Source: Lachnospiraceae bacterium (GTDB taxonomy: Bacteria > Bacillota > Clostridia > Lachnospirales > Lachnospiraceae). From it: DNA of 64,000 bases. Position numbers and translations under genes: made by a program. Of the stretch, positions 35,473 to 44,655 are shown piece by piece. Where the stretch lies: positions 30,787 to 94,786 of the forward strand of contig CAADSM010000152.1 of the NCBI GenBank assembly GCA_900751785.1, in the 5' to 3' direction. The notes under the pieces are model-generated. The model saw nothing but the letters and a program-made list of their open reading frames with translations, was not told the DNA's origin and made no database searches. How positions within the stretch are numbered: position 1 is the stretch's first letter; the number at the start of each line of letters is the position of its first letter.

Positions 35473-36393
35473 ATGACTATTCTGATCTTTGAGCAGCTTC
35501 TGAAGATGTTCTTCATTATGCTGCTCGCATTTTTATGTTATAAGATAAAGCTTGTCAGCCAGGAGGGCAACCGTTCCGTGTCTAACCTGCTTCTCCTTGT
35601 AGTAAACCCATGCCTCATCCTGACTGTTTACCAGGAAACCGAATATGATCCCGAACTGATCAGAGGGCTGCTCCTGGCATTCGCTGCCGCCGCTCTCTGC
35701 CATGTCATCGGGATCATCATCACTTCCGTCCTGATCCGCCCGCAGGACAGACCGGACTGCAACATCGAACGGTACAGCGCAATGTACTCCAACTGCGGTT
35801 TCATCGGCATCCCGCTTGTCAGCAATGTGCTCGGCGGGAACGGAATATTCTATCTGACTGCCTATATGGTCGCATTCAACCTTTTTTCCTGGACCCACGG
35901 AGTGATCCTCATGGAGAAAAAATGCTCGCTCAAAAATCTGAAGGAAGGCATTCTCTCTCCCATGTTTCTCTCCACCGCAGCGGCTGTCCTGCTGTTTTTC
36001 CTCCATATCCGGATTCCGGATGTGCTGCTGGACTCCATGAATTATATCGCCGATATGAACACTCCGCTTGCTATGATGGTCGCCGGTTTCTCTGTGGCGC
36101 AGGCTGATCTGGGGAAAATGCTGCGGAATCTCAGAATTTATTATATCTCATTCCTGAAGCTGATCCTGTTTCCGCTCTTTACGATCGGGATACTGAAGAT
36201 CATGGCGCTTCCTGCTGATGTGTACACCACTGTCCTGATCGGAGCCTCCTGTCCTGCCGCCGCCACCGGAACAATGATGGCGATCCGCTATAAGCAGAAT
36301 TATACCTATTCATCAGAAATATTCGCCCTCACTACCGCCCTTGCAGTGTTCACGATCCCGGCAGTTGTCTTCCTGTCAGAACTTGTGCTATAA
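35473..36393 (+). CDS. AEC-family transporter (auxin efflux carrier fold)
   Basis: 306 residues with ten predicted helices, the usual length for bacterial AEC permeases such as malate or organic-acid carriers. NSNCGFIG-like MYSNCGFIGIPLVSN and the closing ALAVFTIPAVVFLSEL are characteristic. Substrate cannot be told. AAAGGGG precedes the ATG; the gap to yqeY is only 15 bases. Confidence 0.9.
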   Translation: MTILIFEQLLKMFFIMLLAFLCYKIKLVSQEGNRSVSNLLLLVVNPCLILTVYQETEYDPELIRGLLLAFAAAALCHVIGIIITSVLIRPQDRPDCNIERYSAMYSNCGFIGIPLVSNVLGGNGIFYLTAYMVAFNLFSWTHGVILMEKKCSLKNLKEGILSPMFLSTAAAVLLFFLHIRIPDVLLDSMNYIADMNTPLAMMVAGFSVAQADLGKMLRNLRIYYISFLKLILFPLFTIGILKIMALPADVYTTVLIGASCPAAATGTMMAIRYKQNYTYSSEIFALTTALAVFTIPAVVFLSELVL

Positions 36394-36449
36394 TGTTCCG
36401 CGCAGACAGCATGCCGTGCGAAATACAACTTAGAAGCGAGACATCAATT

Positions 36450-37562
36450 ATGAAAATTCTGATCTTATCATGCAATACAGGAGAGGGCCACAACTCCGCC
36501 GGGAAAGCGCTGGCGGAGTATGCCCGGTCCCACGGAGACAGCGCGGAGTTCATGGATATCATGATGCTCGGCGGGAAACGGATCTCCCGCTTTGTCGGCG
36601 GAGGCTATGTCTCTGTCGTAAAATACGCGCCGGGCTTCTTCTCCTTTCTTTATAAACTGGGCGGGCTTGTAAGCTCCAGCAGGCATAAATCTCCGGTCTA
36701 CTATGCCAATGCCCTGCTCGCGGGAAGGCTGAAGCGCTATCTCGACGAGAATGATTTTGACGTGATCGTGACTCCGCATCTCTTTCCCGCGGAGACGCTC
36801 ACCTACATGAAGCGCCAAAAAATGCTCACCCAGAAAGTAGTGGCGGTCGAGACGGACTACACCTGCATCCCCTTCTGGGAGGAGACCGAATGCGATTATT
36901 ACGTCCTGCCCCACCCATCGCTGATCGATGAGTTTGCAGGCAAAGGGATCCCGAAAGAAAAGCTGATGCCTTACGGAATCCCCGTAAGGCCGGCTTTTTC
37001 CAAGCCCGGGAAAAAGGCCGAGGCGAGGAAGATCTGCCGGATCCCCGAGGATGCTTCCGTTTACCTGATCATGAGCGGGAGCATGGGCTTCGGCAAAGTG
37101 AACCTCTTTGTCGCAAGGCTCCTGCGCCGGCTCGGCCCCAATGAATACATTATCGTCATCTGCGGGAGCAACCAGAAACTCCGTAAGGTGCTCCATACCG
37201 CTTTCGGCCGGCATCCGCAGGTGCGCATCCTCGGATACACGGAGCATATCTCCGCCTACATGGACGCCTGCGACGTGATCTTCACCAAGCCCGGCGGGCT
37301 GACCAGCACTGAGGCCGCTGTAAAGGGGATTCCGATCGTCCACACAAGACCGATCCCCGGATGCGAGACCAGGAATCTTCAGTTCTTTACAGAAAGGGGA
37401 ATGTCCGTCACCGCATCAAAGATAGGCGGTCAGATCGATGCAGGGCAGGAGCTTCTGCGCGATGAATCCCGAAGAAAAAAGATGTGTGAAGCTCAGAAGC
37501 AGGTGATTCCCCGCGATGCTGCGGAAAGGATATATGGTCTGCTCAGACAGCTTTCAGAATAA
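36450..37562 (+). CDS. Glycosyltransferase of the MGDG synthase/UgtP family
   Basis: 370 residues starting MKILILSCNTGEGHNSAGKA, the GEGH-type donor loop of MGDG synthase relatives. The C-terminal half has MSGSMGFGKVN and FTKPGGLTSTEAAVKGIPIV, the UDP-sugar binding block. Family members add sugar to diacylglycerol to make membrane glycolipids, and the next gene is an acyltransferase-like membrane protein. The longer frame to 36393 is not used; the ribosome site here is weak (AGAAGCGAG). Confidence 0.9.
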   Translation: MKILILSCNTGEGHNSAGKALAEYARSHGDSAEFMDIMMLGGKRISRFVGGGYVSVVKYAPGFFSFLYKLGGLVSSSRHKSPVYYANALLAGRLKRYLDENDFDVIVTPHLFPAETLTYMKRQKMLTQKVVAVETDYTCIPFWEETECDYYVLPHPSLIDEFAGKGIPKEKLMPYGIPVRPAFSKPGKKAEARKICRIPEDASVYLIMSGSMGFGKVNLFVARLLRRLGPNEYIIVICGSNQKLRKVLHTAFGRHPQVRILGYTEHISAYMDACDVIFTKPGGLTSTEAAVKGIPIVHTRPIPGCETRNLQFFTERGMSVTASKIGGQIDAGQELLRDESRRKKMCEAQKQVIPRDAAERIYGLLRQLSE

Positions 37563-37581
37563 AAGGAGTTGAATCAATCCT

Positions 37582-38190
37582 ATGGAAAGATATTACTTTT
37601 TTATATTGTTCGGCTATCTGTCGGGGAGCATCCTGTTTGCCCGGATCCTGCCGAAATACCTGCGCCATATTGATATCTGCGCTCTCAGTGACGACGGAAA
37701 CCCGGGCGTGTTCAACGCATTCCGGCACGCCGGGCCTGTGATCGGAACGCTTACGTTCTGCCTGGAGCTGGTGAAAGGCTTTCTTCCGGTCTGGCTTTCT
37801 CTTAAGCTTCTGGATCCTCGCAATGGGGTTTTCGCCCTGGTGCTTGCCGCTCCTGTATTCGGGCACGCTTTTCCGCTGTTCCATCACGGAAGGGGAGGCA
37901 AATCTATTACTGTCTCCTTCGGCAGCCTGCTGGGGCTGTTCCCAAACCTGGAACCGGTGCTCGCCCTTGCAGTATTCTACCTGTTGTTTTCGATGGTGAT
38001 CATCATCGAGCCCCACCTGGCGCGCAGCATTGCGACATATCTGTGCTTCAGCGTGACTGCGCTCCGGTGCTTTGCGCCGCGCTCCGTGATGATGGGCACT
38101 CTGCTCATCTCCGGGATCGTCATATTCAAGCATATACTGAAATACGAAAAAGAACCGGTCAGCATCCGCCTCATACGACGGAACCGCTGA
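37582..38190 (+). CDS. PlsY-like glycerol-3-phosphate acyltransferase
   Basis: 202 residues with five to six helices. The three PlsY loops are recognisable but altered: GYLSGSILFARI, DDGNPGVFNAFRHAG (usually GSGNxGATN) and GHAFPLFHHGRGGKS (usually GHxFPxFxxFKGGK). PlsY uses acyl-phosphate to acylate glycerol-3-phosphate, the first step of phospholipid synthesis. The changed motif 2 and the partner glycosyltransferase suggest a paralogue, possibly on a different polyol. Gap to the preceding gene is 19 bases. Confidence 0.85.
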   Translation: MERYYFFILFGYLSGSILFARILPKYLRHIDICALSDDGNPGVFNAFRHAGPVIGTLTFCLELVKGFLPVWLSLKLLDPRNGVFALVLAAPVFGHAFPLFHHGRGGKSITVSFGSLLGLFPNLEPVLALAVFYLLFSMVIIIEPHLARSIATYLCFSVTALRCFAPRSVMMGTLLISGIVIFKHILKYEKEPVSIRLIRRNR

Positions 38191-38196
38191 CCGGTT
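38153..38196 (+). terminator. Terminator overlapping the end of the PlsY-like gene
   Basis: 11-bp arms AACCGGTCAGC and GCTGACCGGTT. The first arm lies within the last codons and a T-rich tail follows. It also lies at the end of the convergent gene at 38219. Confidence 0.8.
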
Positions 38197-38218
38197 TCCT
38201 TCTTTTTCTGCCCACGGT

Positions 38219-38854
38219 TTATTTATCCCGCGCCTCCCATTTTCTGTAGATCGCTTCCAGGGCGTCCACCGCCCCGTCAATGCCCAGCAGACTGACATTG
38301 AACATCATACTGTTGGCATCGATGCTGCCCCACTCCCTGCCGGTCCTTGATTCATAATACACACGGCGCTCTCTGTCAGTCTTCTTGATCTTGTCGGCCG
38401 CCTTCTTCTCATCCAGCTTGTAGAGCTTCATGATCCTGCGCACGCGGTCTTCCTTGTAGGCATAGATAAATGTATTGATACAGTTCGAATAATCTCCCAG
38501 GATGTAATCCGCACACCGCCCCACGAAGATCCCCGGTCCCTGCTCCGCCAGCTTCTTGATGATGGCCGACTGCTGTTCATAGACCCGGTCCGTGAGCGGC
38601 TTCCCCGACTCGTCGCTCGTCACGAACAGACGGTACTCGAGGCTTCCCGCCGCATATGCCGACAAAAATCTCCCCAGGACCGTCTCGTCCACTTTTGTCG
38701 CGTCTTCATCGCTGATACGCAGCTCCTTTGCCGCCATACGGATCAGATTATGGTCGTAAAGCGGGATATCGAGCCGCTCCGCCAGGCGGTTGCCGACCTC
38801 GTGTCCTCCGCTGCCAAACTGTCTTCCGATCGTAATGATCGTATGATTCATCAT
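38219..38854 (-). CDS. Cytidylate kinase-like family protein
   Basis: 211 residues. N-terminal TIITIGRQFGSGGHEVG is the P-loop-like start of this family (the Gly-rich loop differs from true Cmk). FVGRCADYIL follows in the middle and the C-terminus is YRKWEAR. Members are common in gut Clostridia, but their substrate is unknown. ATG 38854 has AGGAG eight bases upstream; a GTG three codons earlier sits directly on it. Confidence 0.88.
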   Translation of the reverse strand: MMNHTIITIGRQFGSGGHEVGNRLAERLDIPLYDHNLIRMAAKELRISDEDATKVDETVLGRFLSAYAAGSLEYRLFVTSDESGKPLTDRVYEQQSAIIKKLAEQGPGIFVGRCADYILGDYSNCINTFIYAYKEDRVRRIMKLYKLDEKKAADKIKKTDRERRVYYESRTGREWGSIDANSMMFNVSLLGIDGAVDALEAIYRKWEARDK

Positions 38855-38935
38855 ATCTGCCACTCCTCTCTGCGAACCCGCACTGTTTGTATATAGTATA
38901 ACATCATTCGCCGGAATATGGGCAGAAATATTTGC

Positions 38936-40966
38936 TCAGGCTTCCTTTTTTCCGCTGACGATCTTGTAATACTCTCTTGACGTCACCGCATATACCAGCA
39001 CGTAGAACAGAGCGAATACGATATAGCAGCAGACTGTCACGCCAGTCAGGAAACGCTCCTCCGTCGTGATCAGCAGCATCAGGAGCTTCGTGATCAGCGG
39101 GAAGGCAAAGAGCAGGTGGATCCCCGCCATGATAAGGGGCATGAAGAAAACGGTCAGCACCTGGGAGTTGATGCTCTGCTTCACTTCCTTCCGGCTCATT
39201 CCCACCTTCATAAGGATATCGAACCGGTTCTGATCCTCATATCCTTCTGAGATCTGCTTGTAATACATGATCAGCACAGTACCGAACAGAAATACCGCTC
39301 CCAGCAGGATCCCCAGGAAGAAAAGTCCTCCCGTCATCCCATAATAGCCTGCGCTCTCATACGCCCGGCTCTCGACCCTGACAACAGGCCAGGATGCATC
39401 CGCGCCGGTTATTTCACCAATTGCCGCCTGGATCTCATTGTAGATCTCGATCTGCTTCTCACTCGAGCAGTCAAGGTCAAAACCGCAGTACACCTCTGCT
39501 GTGGACATGTTGTCGCCGTAGATCTCCGCCTGACCGGCCTCGATCCTCTCCACCGCCGCTGCGTCCTTTACAAACAGATAATAGCTCGATGTGACAGTCG
39601 CTGACTCCATGCCAAAGCCTGTAAAATCTGCCGCCTGTTTCTTGATCTTCCACGTCCCGCAGTTTTCTATAGTAATCGTGTCATAGTCATAGGTTCCCTT
39701 TGATGCATAGAGGATCATCTCATCCTCTTCCAGTGTTTCAGATGTCCCCATCACACTGTTGTAGTCCTCTATCGGAATGATATACAGGCTGCGGATATTC
39801 GCGACTATGTCGAGAGTATTTCCCGCCGCCCCTGCGTCGAAATAGAGCGTATCCTCTGCTTGGTAGGCGGCCACCTGGAGCAGCCGGTAATCCATGACCT
39901 CCTCCGCTTCCACTCCGTTCTCCTCAAGGATGCCGGCAATTTCCTGACGGACCGGCTCTACATAATTCTGTTCATCCATAGAATAGATTTCCGCTGTAAT
40001 ATTTCTCGGATACCGGCGGTTTAAGCTGTTCTCTGTGCTCGCGTACAGGCAGACAGTGGACGACACTGTGACCAGCACCATGGTCGACAGGATGCAGATG
40101 GATGCGAGTCCCGCGCCGTTCCGCTTCATACGGTATACCATGGAGGAGAGGGAGACGAAATGCTTCGTCCTATAGTAGTACTTTTTATTCTTCTGGAGCA
40201 GCCGGCACAGCGCCACCGATCCCGCCACAAACAGAAGATAGGTGGCGATGATCACCATGACTACAGCCACGAAAAACAGCATGAGCGCTGTCAGCGGGTC
40301 TTCGATTGTAACGGCAAGGTAGTAGGCTCCCGCCAGGATCAGAAGACCTGCCGCTGCCAGGATCCAGTTTGCCTTGGGCGGCTTCTCGCCCACGTTCTCG
40401 CTGCGGAGCATCTCCACCGGCCGCGACCGGTAGATGTGCACGAGCATCCTCAGCATGATGAGGAAAAAGATCGCTGCGAAAAGTCCCACTGTCCATATGA
40501 ACGCCCGCGGTTCGAGCGTAAAGCCGAATCCGATCTTCCCGGACACGATCTTCGCTGCTGCAAGCTCTGCCAGCCTGGAAAATAAGACGCCGCAGAGCAG
40601 CCCCAGCAGGATGCTCGCCCCGCCGCTCAGGATATTCTCCCAGATCATGATCTTCACAAGACTGCGCTTTCCCATTCCCAGGATATGATAGAGGCCGAAC
40701 TCCTTCTGCCGCCTGCGGATCAGGAAAGAGTTCGTGTAATACAGAAAGATCAGTGAAAAGATCGCGATCACGAAGACGCCCAGCCCCAGCATCGTCTGGA
40801 GGGAATCTCCTCCCGGCAGCTTCCTGATCCCGCTGCTCCCCGCCAGGAACACTATGATATAGAACATCATTACCATGCAGATGCAGGTCAGGATATACGG
40901 TAAATACAGCTTCTTGTTCTTCCCGATGCCCGACGCTGCAAGCTTTATATAAAATCCTCCCCTCAT
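38936..40966 (-). CDS. BceB-type ABC transporter permease (FtsX fold)
   Basis: 676 residues with about ten membrane helices. Four helices come early (about 17-240), then a pair near 285, then a large outer domain (about 315-540) and a final group after 545. FtsX-type segments occur at each end. This is the BceB/VraG plan for bacitracin and cationic-peptide resistance. The ATG overlaps the ATPase stop by four bases, so the two are translated together. Target peptide cannot be named. Confidence 0.92.
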   Translation of the reverse strand: MRGGFYIKLAASGIGKNKKLYLPYILTCICMVMMFYIIVFLAGSSGIRKLPGGDSLQTMLGLGVFVIAIFSLIFLYYTNSFLIRRRQKEFGLYHILGMGKRSLVKIMIWENILSGGASILLGLLCGVLFSRLAELAAAKIVSGKIGFGFTLEPRAFIWTVGLFAAIFFLIMLRMLVHIYRSRPVEMLRSENVGEKPPKANWILAAAGLLILAGAYYLAVTIEDPLTALMLFFVAVVMVIIATYLLFVAGSVALCRLLQKNKKYYYRTKHFVSLSSMVYRMKRNGAGLASICILSTMVLVTVSSTVCLYASTENSLNRRYPRNITAEIYSMDEQNYVEPVRQEIAGILEENGVEAEEVMDYRLLQVAAYQAEDTLYFDAGAAGNTLDIVANIRSLYIIPIEDYNSVMGTSETLEEDEMILYASKGTYDYDTITIENCGTWKIKKQAADFTGFGMESATVTSSYYLFVKDAAAVERIEAGQAEIYGDNMSTAEVYCGFDLDCSSEKQIEIYNEIQAAIGEITGADASWPVVRVESRAYESAGYYGMTGGLFFLGILLGAVFLFGTVLIMYYKQISEGYEDQNRFDILMKVGMSRKEVKQSINSQVLTVFFMPLIMAGIHLLFAFPLITKLLMLLITTEERFLTGVTVCCYIVFALFYVLVYAVTSREYYKIVSGKKEA

Positions 40967-41727
40967 CGTCTGTCACCGCCCGTCGCAAGCATGGTAAGCG
41001 TCGCGGACACCTTCTGATAGAGCTCTTCGTCCGTCATGCCGCCCCTGTAGATCTGATGGAACACTTCCCCGTCTTTGATAAAGAGGACTCTTCCCGCGCA
41101 GCTCGCCGCCTTGACAGAGTGCGTCACCATGAGGATCGTCTGTCCGCTCTGGTTGATCCTGGAAAACAGGCCCAGCAGTTCATCCGAGGATCTTGAGTCC
41201 AGCGCTCCCGTAGGCTCATCCGCCAGGATCAGTCTAGGCTCCGTGATCAGCGCTCTCGCCACAGCCGCCCTCTGCTTCTGTCCTCCCGACACTTCATAGG
41301 GATATTTATCCAGAAGAGCTGCGATCCCCAGATCCTTCGCGATGGGCTGGATCCGCTTCGTCATCTCTTTATAGGACATGCCCTTGAGCACCAGCGGGAG
41401 AAGGATATTGTCCCTCAGGTTAAAGGTATCCAGCAGATTGAACTCCTGAAAGACAAATCCCAGGTTATCTCTCCTAAATTCTGATATATCCTTATCCTTT
41501 ACCGCGGACAGCGGCTTTCCATCCAGATATACATCTCCCTCTGTCGGTTTGTCCAGAGCAGCCATGATATTCAGAAGGGTCGTCTTTCCAGAACCGCTCT
41601 CCCCCATGATCGCGACATATTCTCCCTCTTCCACAGAGAAATTGACCCTTGTCAGAGCCTGGACCTGGTTCCCTCCGAACCGGGGCCGGTATATTTTCTT
41701 CAGATTCTTCACTTCCAAAACAGCCAT
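40963..41727 (-). CDS. BceA-type ABC transporter ATPase
   Basis: 254 residues with Walker A GESGSGKTTLLN (about 39-50), Q-loop, signature VSGGQKQRAAVARAL, Walker B LILADEPTGALD and H-loop MVTHS. This is the LolD/MacB-type ATPase used with FtsX permeases. AGGAGG lies seven bases before the ATG. Gene order (regulator, kinase, ATPase, permease, same strand) is the Bce detoxification module. Confidence 0.93.
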   Translation of the reverse strand: MAVLEVKNLKKIYRPRFGGNQVQALTRVNFSVEEGEYVAIMGESGSGKTTLLNIMAALDKPTEGDVYLDGKPLSAVKDKDISEFRRDNLGFVFQEFNLLDTFNLRDNILLPLVLKGMSYKEMTKRIQPIAKDLGIAALLDKYPYEVSGGQKQRAAVARALITEPRLILADEPTGALDSRSSDELLGLFSRINQSGQTILMVTHSVKAASCAGRVLFIKDGEVFHQIYRGGMTDEELYQKVSATLTMLATGGDRR

Positions 41728-41767
41728 TGTCTGACCTCCTCTTTTTCTTTCTGGGATCAGTATAACA

Positions 41768-41816
41768 GGGACAGCCGGAATGCCGACATCGAATCCTGTG
41801 ACATTCCCGCTGTCCC
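41768..41816. promoter_or_regulatory. Palindrome upstream of the BceAB genes
   Basis: Nearly perfect palindrome (GGGACAGC at one end, GCTGTCCC at the other, with GGAATG/CATTCC inside) 41 bases before the ATPase gene. A TTATACT -10-like sequence follows it on the minus strand. The TGTCAC and TGTCGG pieces resemble a response-regulator site. Operator or terminator cannot be distinguished. Confidence 0.5.
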
Positions 41817-41910
41817 ATGTGACGTTTTTGTAATATGTTCAGCAGAGCAGCGGATTCGGACCGCATGGCTGAGCCGCTGCGCAGTGCTCTCCCGCTATTT
41901 TTCTATCCGA

Positions 41911-42900
41911 TTACTCTGTCCGCAGCGGGTAAGACTCCAGATCGATCGTAAACCGGCTCCCTTTCCCCGGCTCTGACTCAGCAGAAAGCCTGTGCCCCAG
42001 CTTGTCCGCCGCCATTTTGCAGAGATACAGTCCAATTCCCGTAGATTTTCTCTCTACTCTTCCATTGTATCCCGTGTATCCTTTCTCAAAGATCCTCGGC
42101 AGATCTTCCCCTGCGATCCCGATCCCTGTGTCAGAGATAGTGAGCCTCTTCTCAGCATCCACCGAGATCGTGACCGATCCCTTTGAAGTGTATTTCACCG
42201 CGTTTGAAAGGAGCTGCTCTATGATAAAGGAGAGCCATTTTTCATCGGTCAGCACGCGGATGTCCGTCCCCTGATAGACAAGATGGATCCTCTTCCTCAC
42301 GAACTGCCCCGCGTACTTGCGCACAGCCTTCCTTATGATATCGTCCAGGTCATGCTCCTGTATGACAAGATCTGATCCGCTCTCTCCGAGACGCACATAG
42401 TACAGCACCATCTCCACATACTGCTCGATCCGGAACAGCTCTGACTTCAGCTCCTGGTTCTCCCTTGTGTCCGCCTGCTGCAGCAGGATCCGCATGACCG
42501 CGATGGGCGCCTTGATCTGGTGCACCCATGTGGCATAATAGTCCTCTGTGTCCCTCCGCGCAGCCTCCCATGCCTCCCGGTCGCTGCGGTGTGCGTCCTC
42601 CGCCGCAAGCACCAGCTTCTGATAATCCTCTTCCCCAGTCCCCGCCGGTGCCGGCAGGGAATCCCCGAAGGGACCGCCTCCTTCCAGGATGGAAAGGAGC
42701 ATCCGGTGACTCCGCAGGAACCGCAGATATCCGCACAGGAGAAAGACGGCCGTAAAGACCGCGCACAGCAGCAGTGGATACCATACCATCCCCAGATCGA
42801 CTCCATATAGGGCGAACACCACTGCAAAGCAGCCCACGCACAGCACAGCCCACACAGCCGTCCTGCGCAGGCCGTACAGATATTTCCAGAAAAGTTTCAT
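41911..42900 (-). CDS. Sensor histidine kinase of the BceS type
   Basis: 329 residues. Two close membrane helices (about 13-55) have almost no outer loop between them, the hallmark of intramembrane-sensing BceS kinases. The H-box is YATWVHQIKAPIAV; the ATPase part has QLLSNAVKYTSKG, DTGIGI and STGIGLYLC. Such kinases are switched on by the partner BceAB transporter rather than by the drug itself. ATG 42900 has GGAGG seven bases upstream; a 14-codon extension is rejected. Confidence 0.93.
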   Translation of the reverse strand: MKLFWKYLYGLRRTAVWAVLCVGCFAVVFALYGVDLGMVWYPLLLCAVFTAVFLLCGYLRFLRSHRMLLSILEGGGPFGDSLPAPAGTGEEDYQKLVLAAEDAHRSDREAWEAARRDTEDYYATWVHQIKAPIAVMRILLQQADTRENQELKSELFRIEQYVEMVLYYVRLGESGSDLVIQEHDLDDIIRKAVRKYAGQFVRKRIHLVYQGTDIRVLTDEKWLSFIIEQLLSNAVKYTSKGSVTISVDAEKRLTISDTGIGIAGEDLPRIFEKGYTGYNGRVERKSTGIGLYLCKMAADKLGHRLSAESEPGKGSRFTIDLESYPLRTE

Positions 42901-42938
42901 CCCGCCGCCTCCCTGTCTTGTTCTCTTACTTTCTTCTC

Positions 42939-43637
42939 TCACTGTCTGCGGGACTCGGCGCTCCCGTTTTCAATGATGTAGCCCTCCCCGACCTTCGTGG
43001 TGATAAAATCCTTAAGTCCCGCATGCTCCAGTTTCCGCCTTAACCTTGCAATGTTCACTGTCAGAGTGTTCTCTTCAATATAATCGTCAGTCTCCCACAG
43101 CTTCGTCATCAGCGTATCCCTGCTCACAAGCCTGCCCTTGTTCTCCATGAGCGTCTGCAGGATCCGAAACTCATTCTTTGTGAGGTCCACCTTCTCTCCC
43201 TCATATGTCAGCGTCGTGTCATACAGATTCAGCATAGCGCCTCTGTGCTCCAGGATCGGCACCCTTCCCGACATGTCATATGTCCGTCTTAAGACTGCCT
43301 GTACCTTGGCTGTCAGCACGCTTAAGTCGAAGGGTTTCGCAATGAAGTCATCACCGCCCATGTTCATCGCCATGATGATGTTCATGTTATCCGCCGCCGA
43401 GGAGATAAATATGACCGGGACGCTGGAGATCTTCCTGATCTCGCTGCACCAGTGATATCCGTTATAAAAAGGGAGGGTGATATCCATGAGCACCAGATGC
43501 GGATCATACTCCGCAAACCGCGCGAGCACATTCCGAAAATCCTCCAGATACTCCGCCTCATTGCCCCATGCCTTCATCTCCCGCTGGACTGCCTGTGCCA
43601 TCGCCAGGTCGTCCTCTATGATCAAAATCTTGTACAT
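42939..43637 (-). CDS. OmpR-family response regulator (BceR type)
   Basis: 232 residues. The receiver starts MYKILIIEDDLAM with phospho-acceptor Asp in HLVLMDITLP. The C-terminal winged helix has LTKNEFRILQTLMENKGRLVSRD. AAGGAG lies eight bases before ATG 43637; the upstream 38-codon extension runs through a terminator hairpin and is rejected. It is first in the regulator-kinase-ATPase-permease string and likely activates bceAB. Confidence 0.94.
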   Translation of the reverse strand: MYKILIIEDDLAMAQAVQREMKAWGNEAEYLEDFRNVLARFAEYDPHLVLMDITLPFYNGYHWCSEIRKISSVPVIFISSAADNMNIIMAMNMGGDDFIAKPFDLSVLTAKVQAVLRRTYDMSGRVPILEHRGAMLNLYDTTLTYEGEKVDLTKNEFRILQTLMENKGRLVSRDTLMTKLWETDDYIEENTLTVNIARLRRKLEHAGLKDFITTKVGEGYIIENGSAESRRQ

Positions 43638-43686
43638 CGCTGTTCTCCTTTGCTGTTCTCTGTCCTGATCAGTTTCTTCCCAAAAA

Positions 43687-43727
43687 GGAAAATCGTCTAT
43701 ACCATTAAAAAGTATAGACGATTTTCC
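43687..43727 (-). terminator. Terminator of the ptsG-licT operon
   Basis: Perfect 16-bp arms GGAAAATCGTCTATAC/GTATAGACGATTTTCC; one arm gives the T-rich tail (TTTTCC then TTTTTG). It separates licT from the response regulator gene. Confidence 0.8.
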
Positions 43728-43758
43728 CAGATTGCACAACTGCAGTCTCATTTTTCTC

Positions 43759-44592
43759 TCACACCGTTTCCGGCGATATCACCCGCTGGATATGGATCGC
43801 AAGAAATCCTATCTCTTCTTTTGCCACAGGTTTTTTCAGCTCCTGCTCCATAAACCGGCACACCTCTGCTGCCGCCTCTCCGGTCTTCGGATAGTTAGCA
43901 AAAATGAAATCATTAAAATCTACGTTGGTCGTCTCTCCCCTTCTCGTCCTTGCCGCCATGTAATACAGATGGCTCATCAGCCTCGTGTATGCGAGGGAAT
44001 CCGACGGGAGCTTCTGGTCAAACGCTTTCTCGATCATTGAGATGCCTTCATTGATGATCCTGGTCGTATTCAGCGTATCAGATACCTGCTCGTCCGAGAG
44101 CCCCGCATGGATATGCAGTGTGATGAAGCCAGCCTCATCGTCTGTGATCTCATACCCTGTCATCTCCTTTATGATCTCTCTGCCCCGGAGCGCCACTGCA
44201 TACTCTTTCGCAAACAGCACCCTGATATCCGGCGTAAATGGATTCGGTATCTGCCGATTTTCCTTCGCCCGTTTTGCCGCAAGGGCAATATGGTCTGCCA
44301 TAGGCAGGAGGATCTCATGGCTGACTTCCTGAAATACGTTCTCCGCCTCCTCGATGATCCTGCCCGCAGCCTCGATATATTCCGGCCGGATCCCGTTGAC
44401 CACCTTGAGCACTGACTGTTCTTTCCTTCTCGTGACCAGCGAGTAGACCTTCGCTCCCTTTATCTCACTGACCTGCTGCGCCGGTTTCCTGCCGAACCCG
44501 ACGCCGTTTCCAAGGAAGATCAGCTCTCTGCCTGTCTCGTTGTGATATACAAGAAGTCCGTTGTTATTCAGCACCTTTACAATTCGATACAT
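43759..44592 (-). CDS. LicT/GlcT-type transcription antiterminator
   Basis: 277 residues. The RNA-binding CAT domain is MYRIVKVLNNNGLLVYHN to about residue 55, with FLGNGVGFGRK. Two PTS regulation domains follow (about 65-170 and 171-277) with conserved His in LPMADHIALA, FITLHIHAGLS and FLAIHIQ. PTS enzymes phosphorylate these His; the active dimer binds a RAT hairpin and prevents a terminator. A clear RAT-terminator lies upstream of ptsG, so it should control its own operon. Confidence 0.94.
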   Translation of the reverse strand: MYRIVKVLNNNGLLVYHNETGRELIFLGNGVGFGRKPAQQVSEIKGAKVYSLVTRRKEQSVLKVVNGIRPEYIEAAGRIIEEAENVFQEVSHEILLPMADHIALAAKRAKENRQIPNPFTPDIRVLFAKEYAVALRGREIIKEMTGYEITDDEAGFITLHIHAGLSDEQVSDTLNTTRIINEGISMIEKAFDQKLPSDSLAYTRLMSHLYYMAARTRRGETTNVDFNDFIFANYPKTGEAAAEVCRFMEQELKKPVAKEEIGFLAIHIQRVISPETV

Positions 44593-44655
44593 ATTCCTCT
44601 ACGCCCTTTCCAGGCGTCCCCCACTCAGGCATGCCGCCTCTGCGCGGACGCTGTC

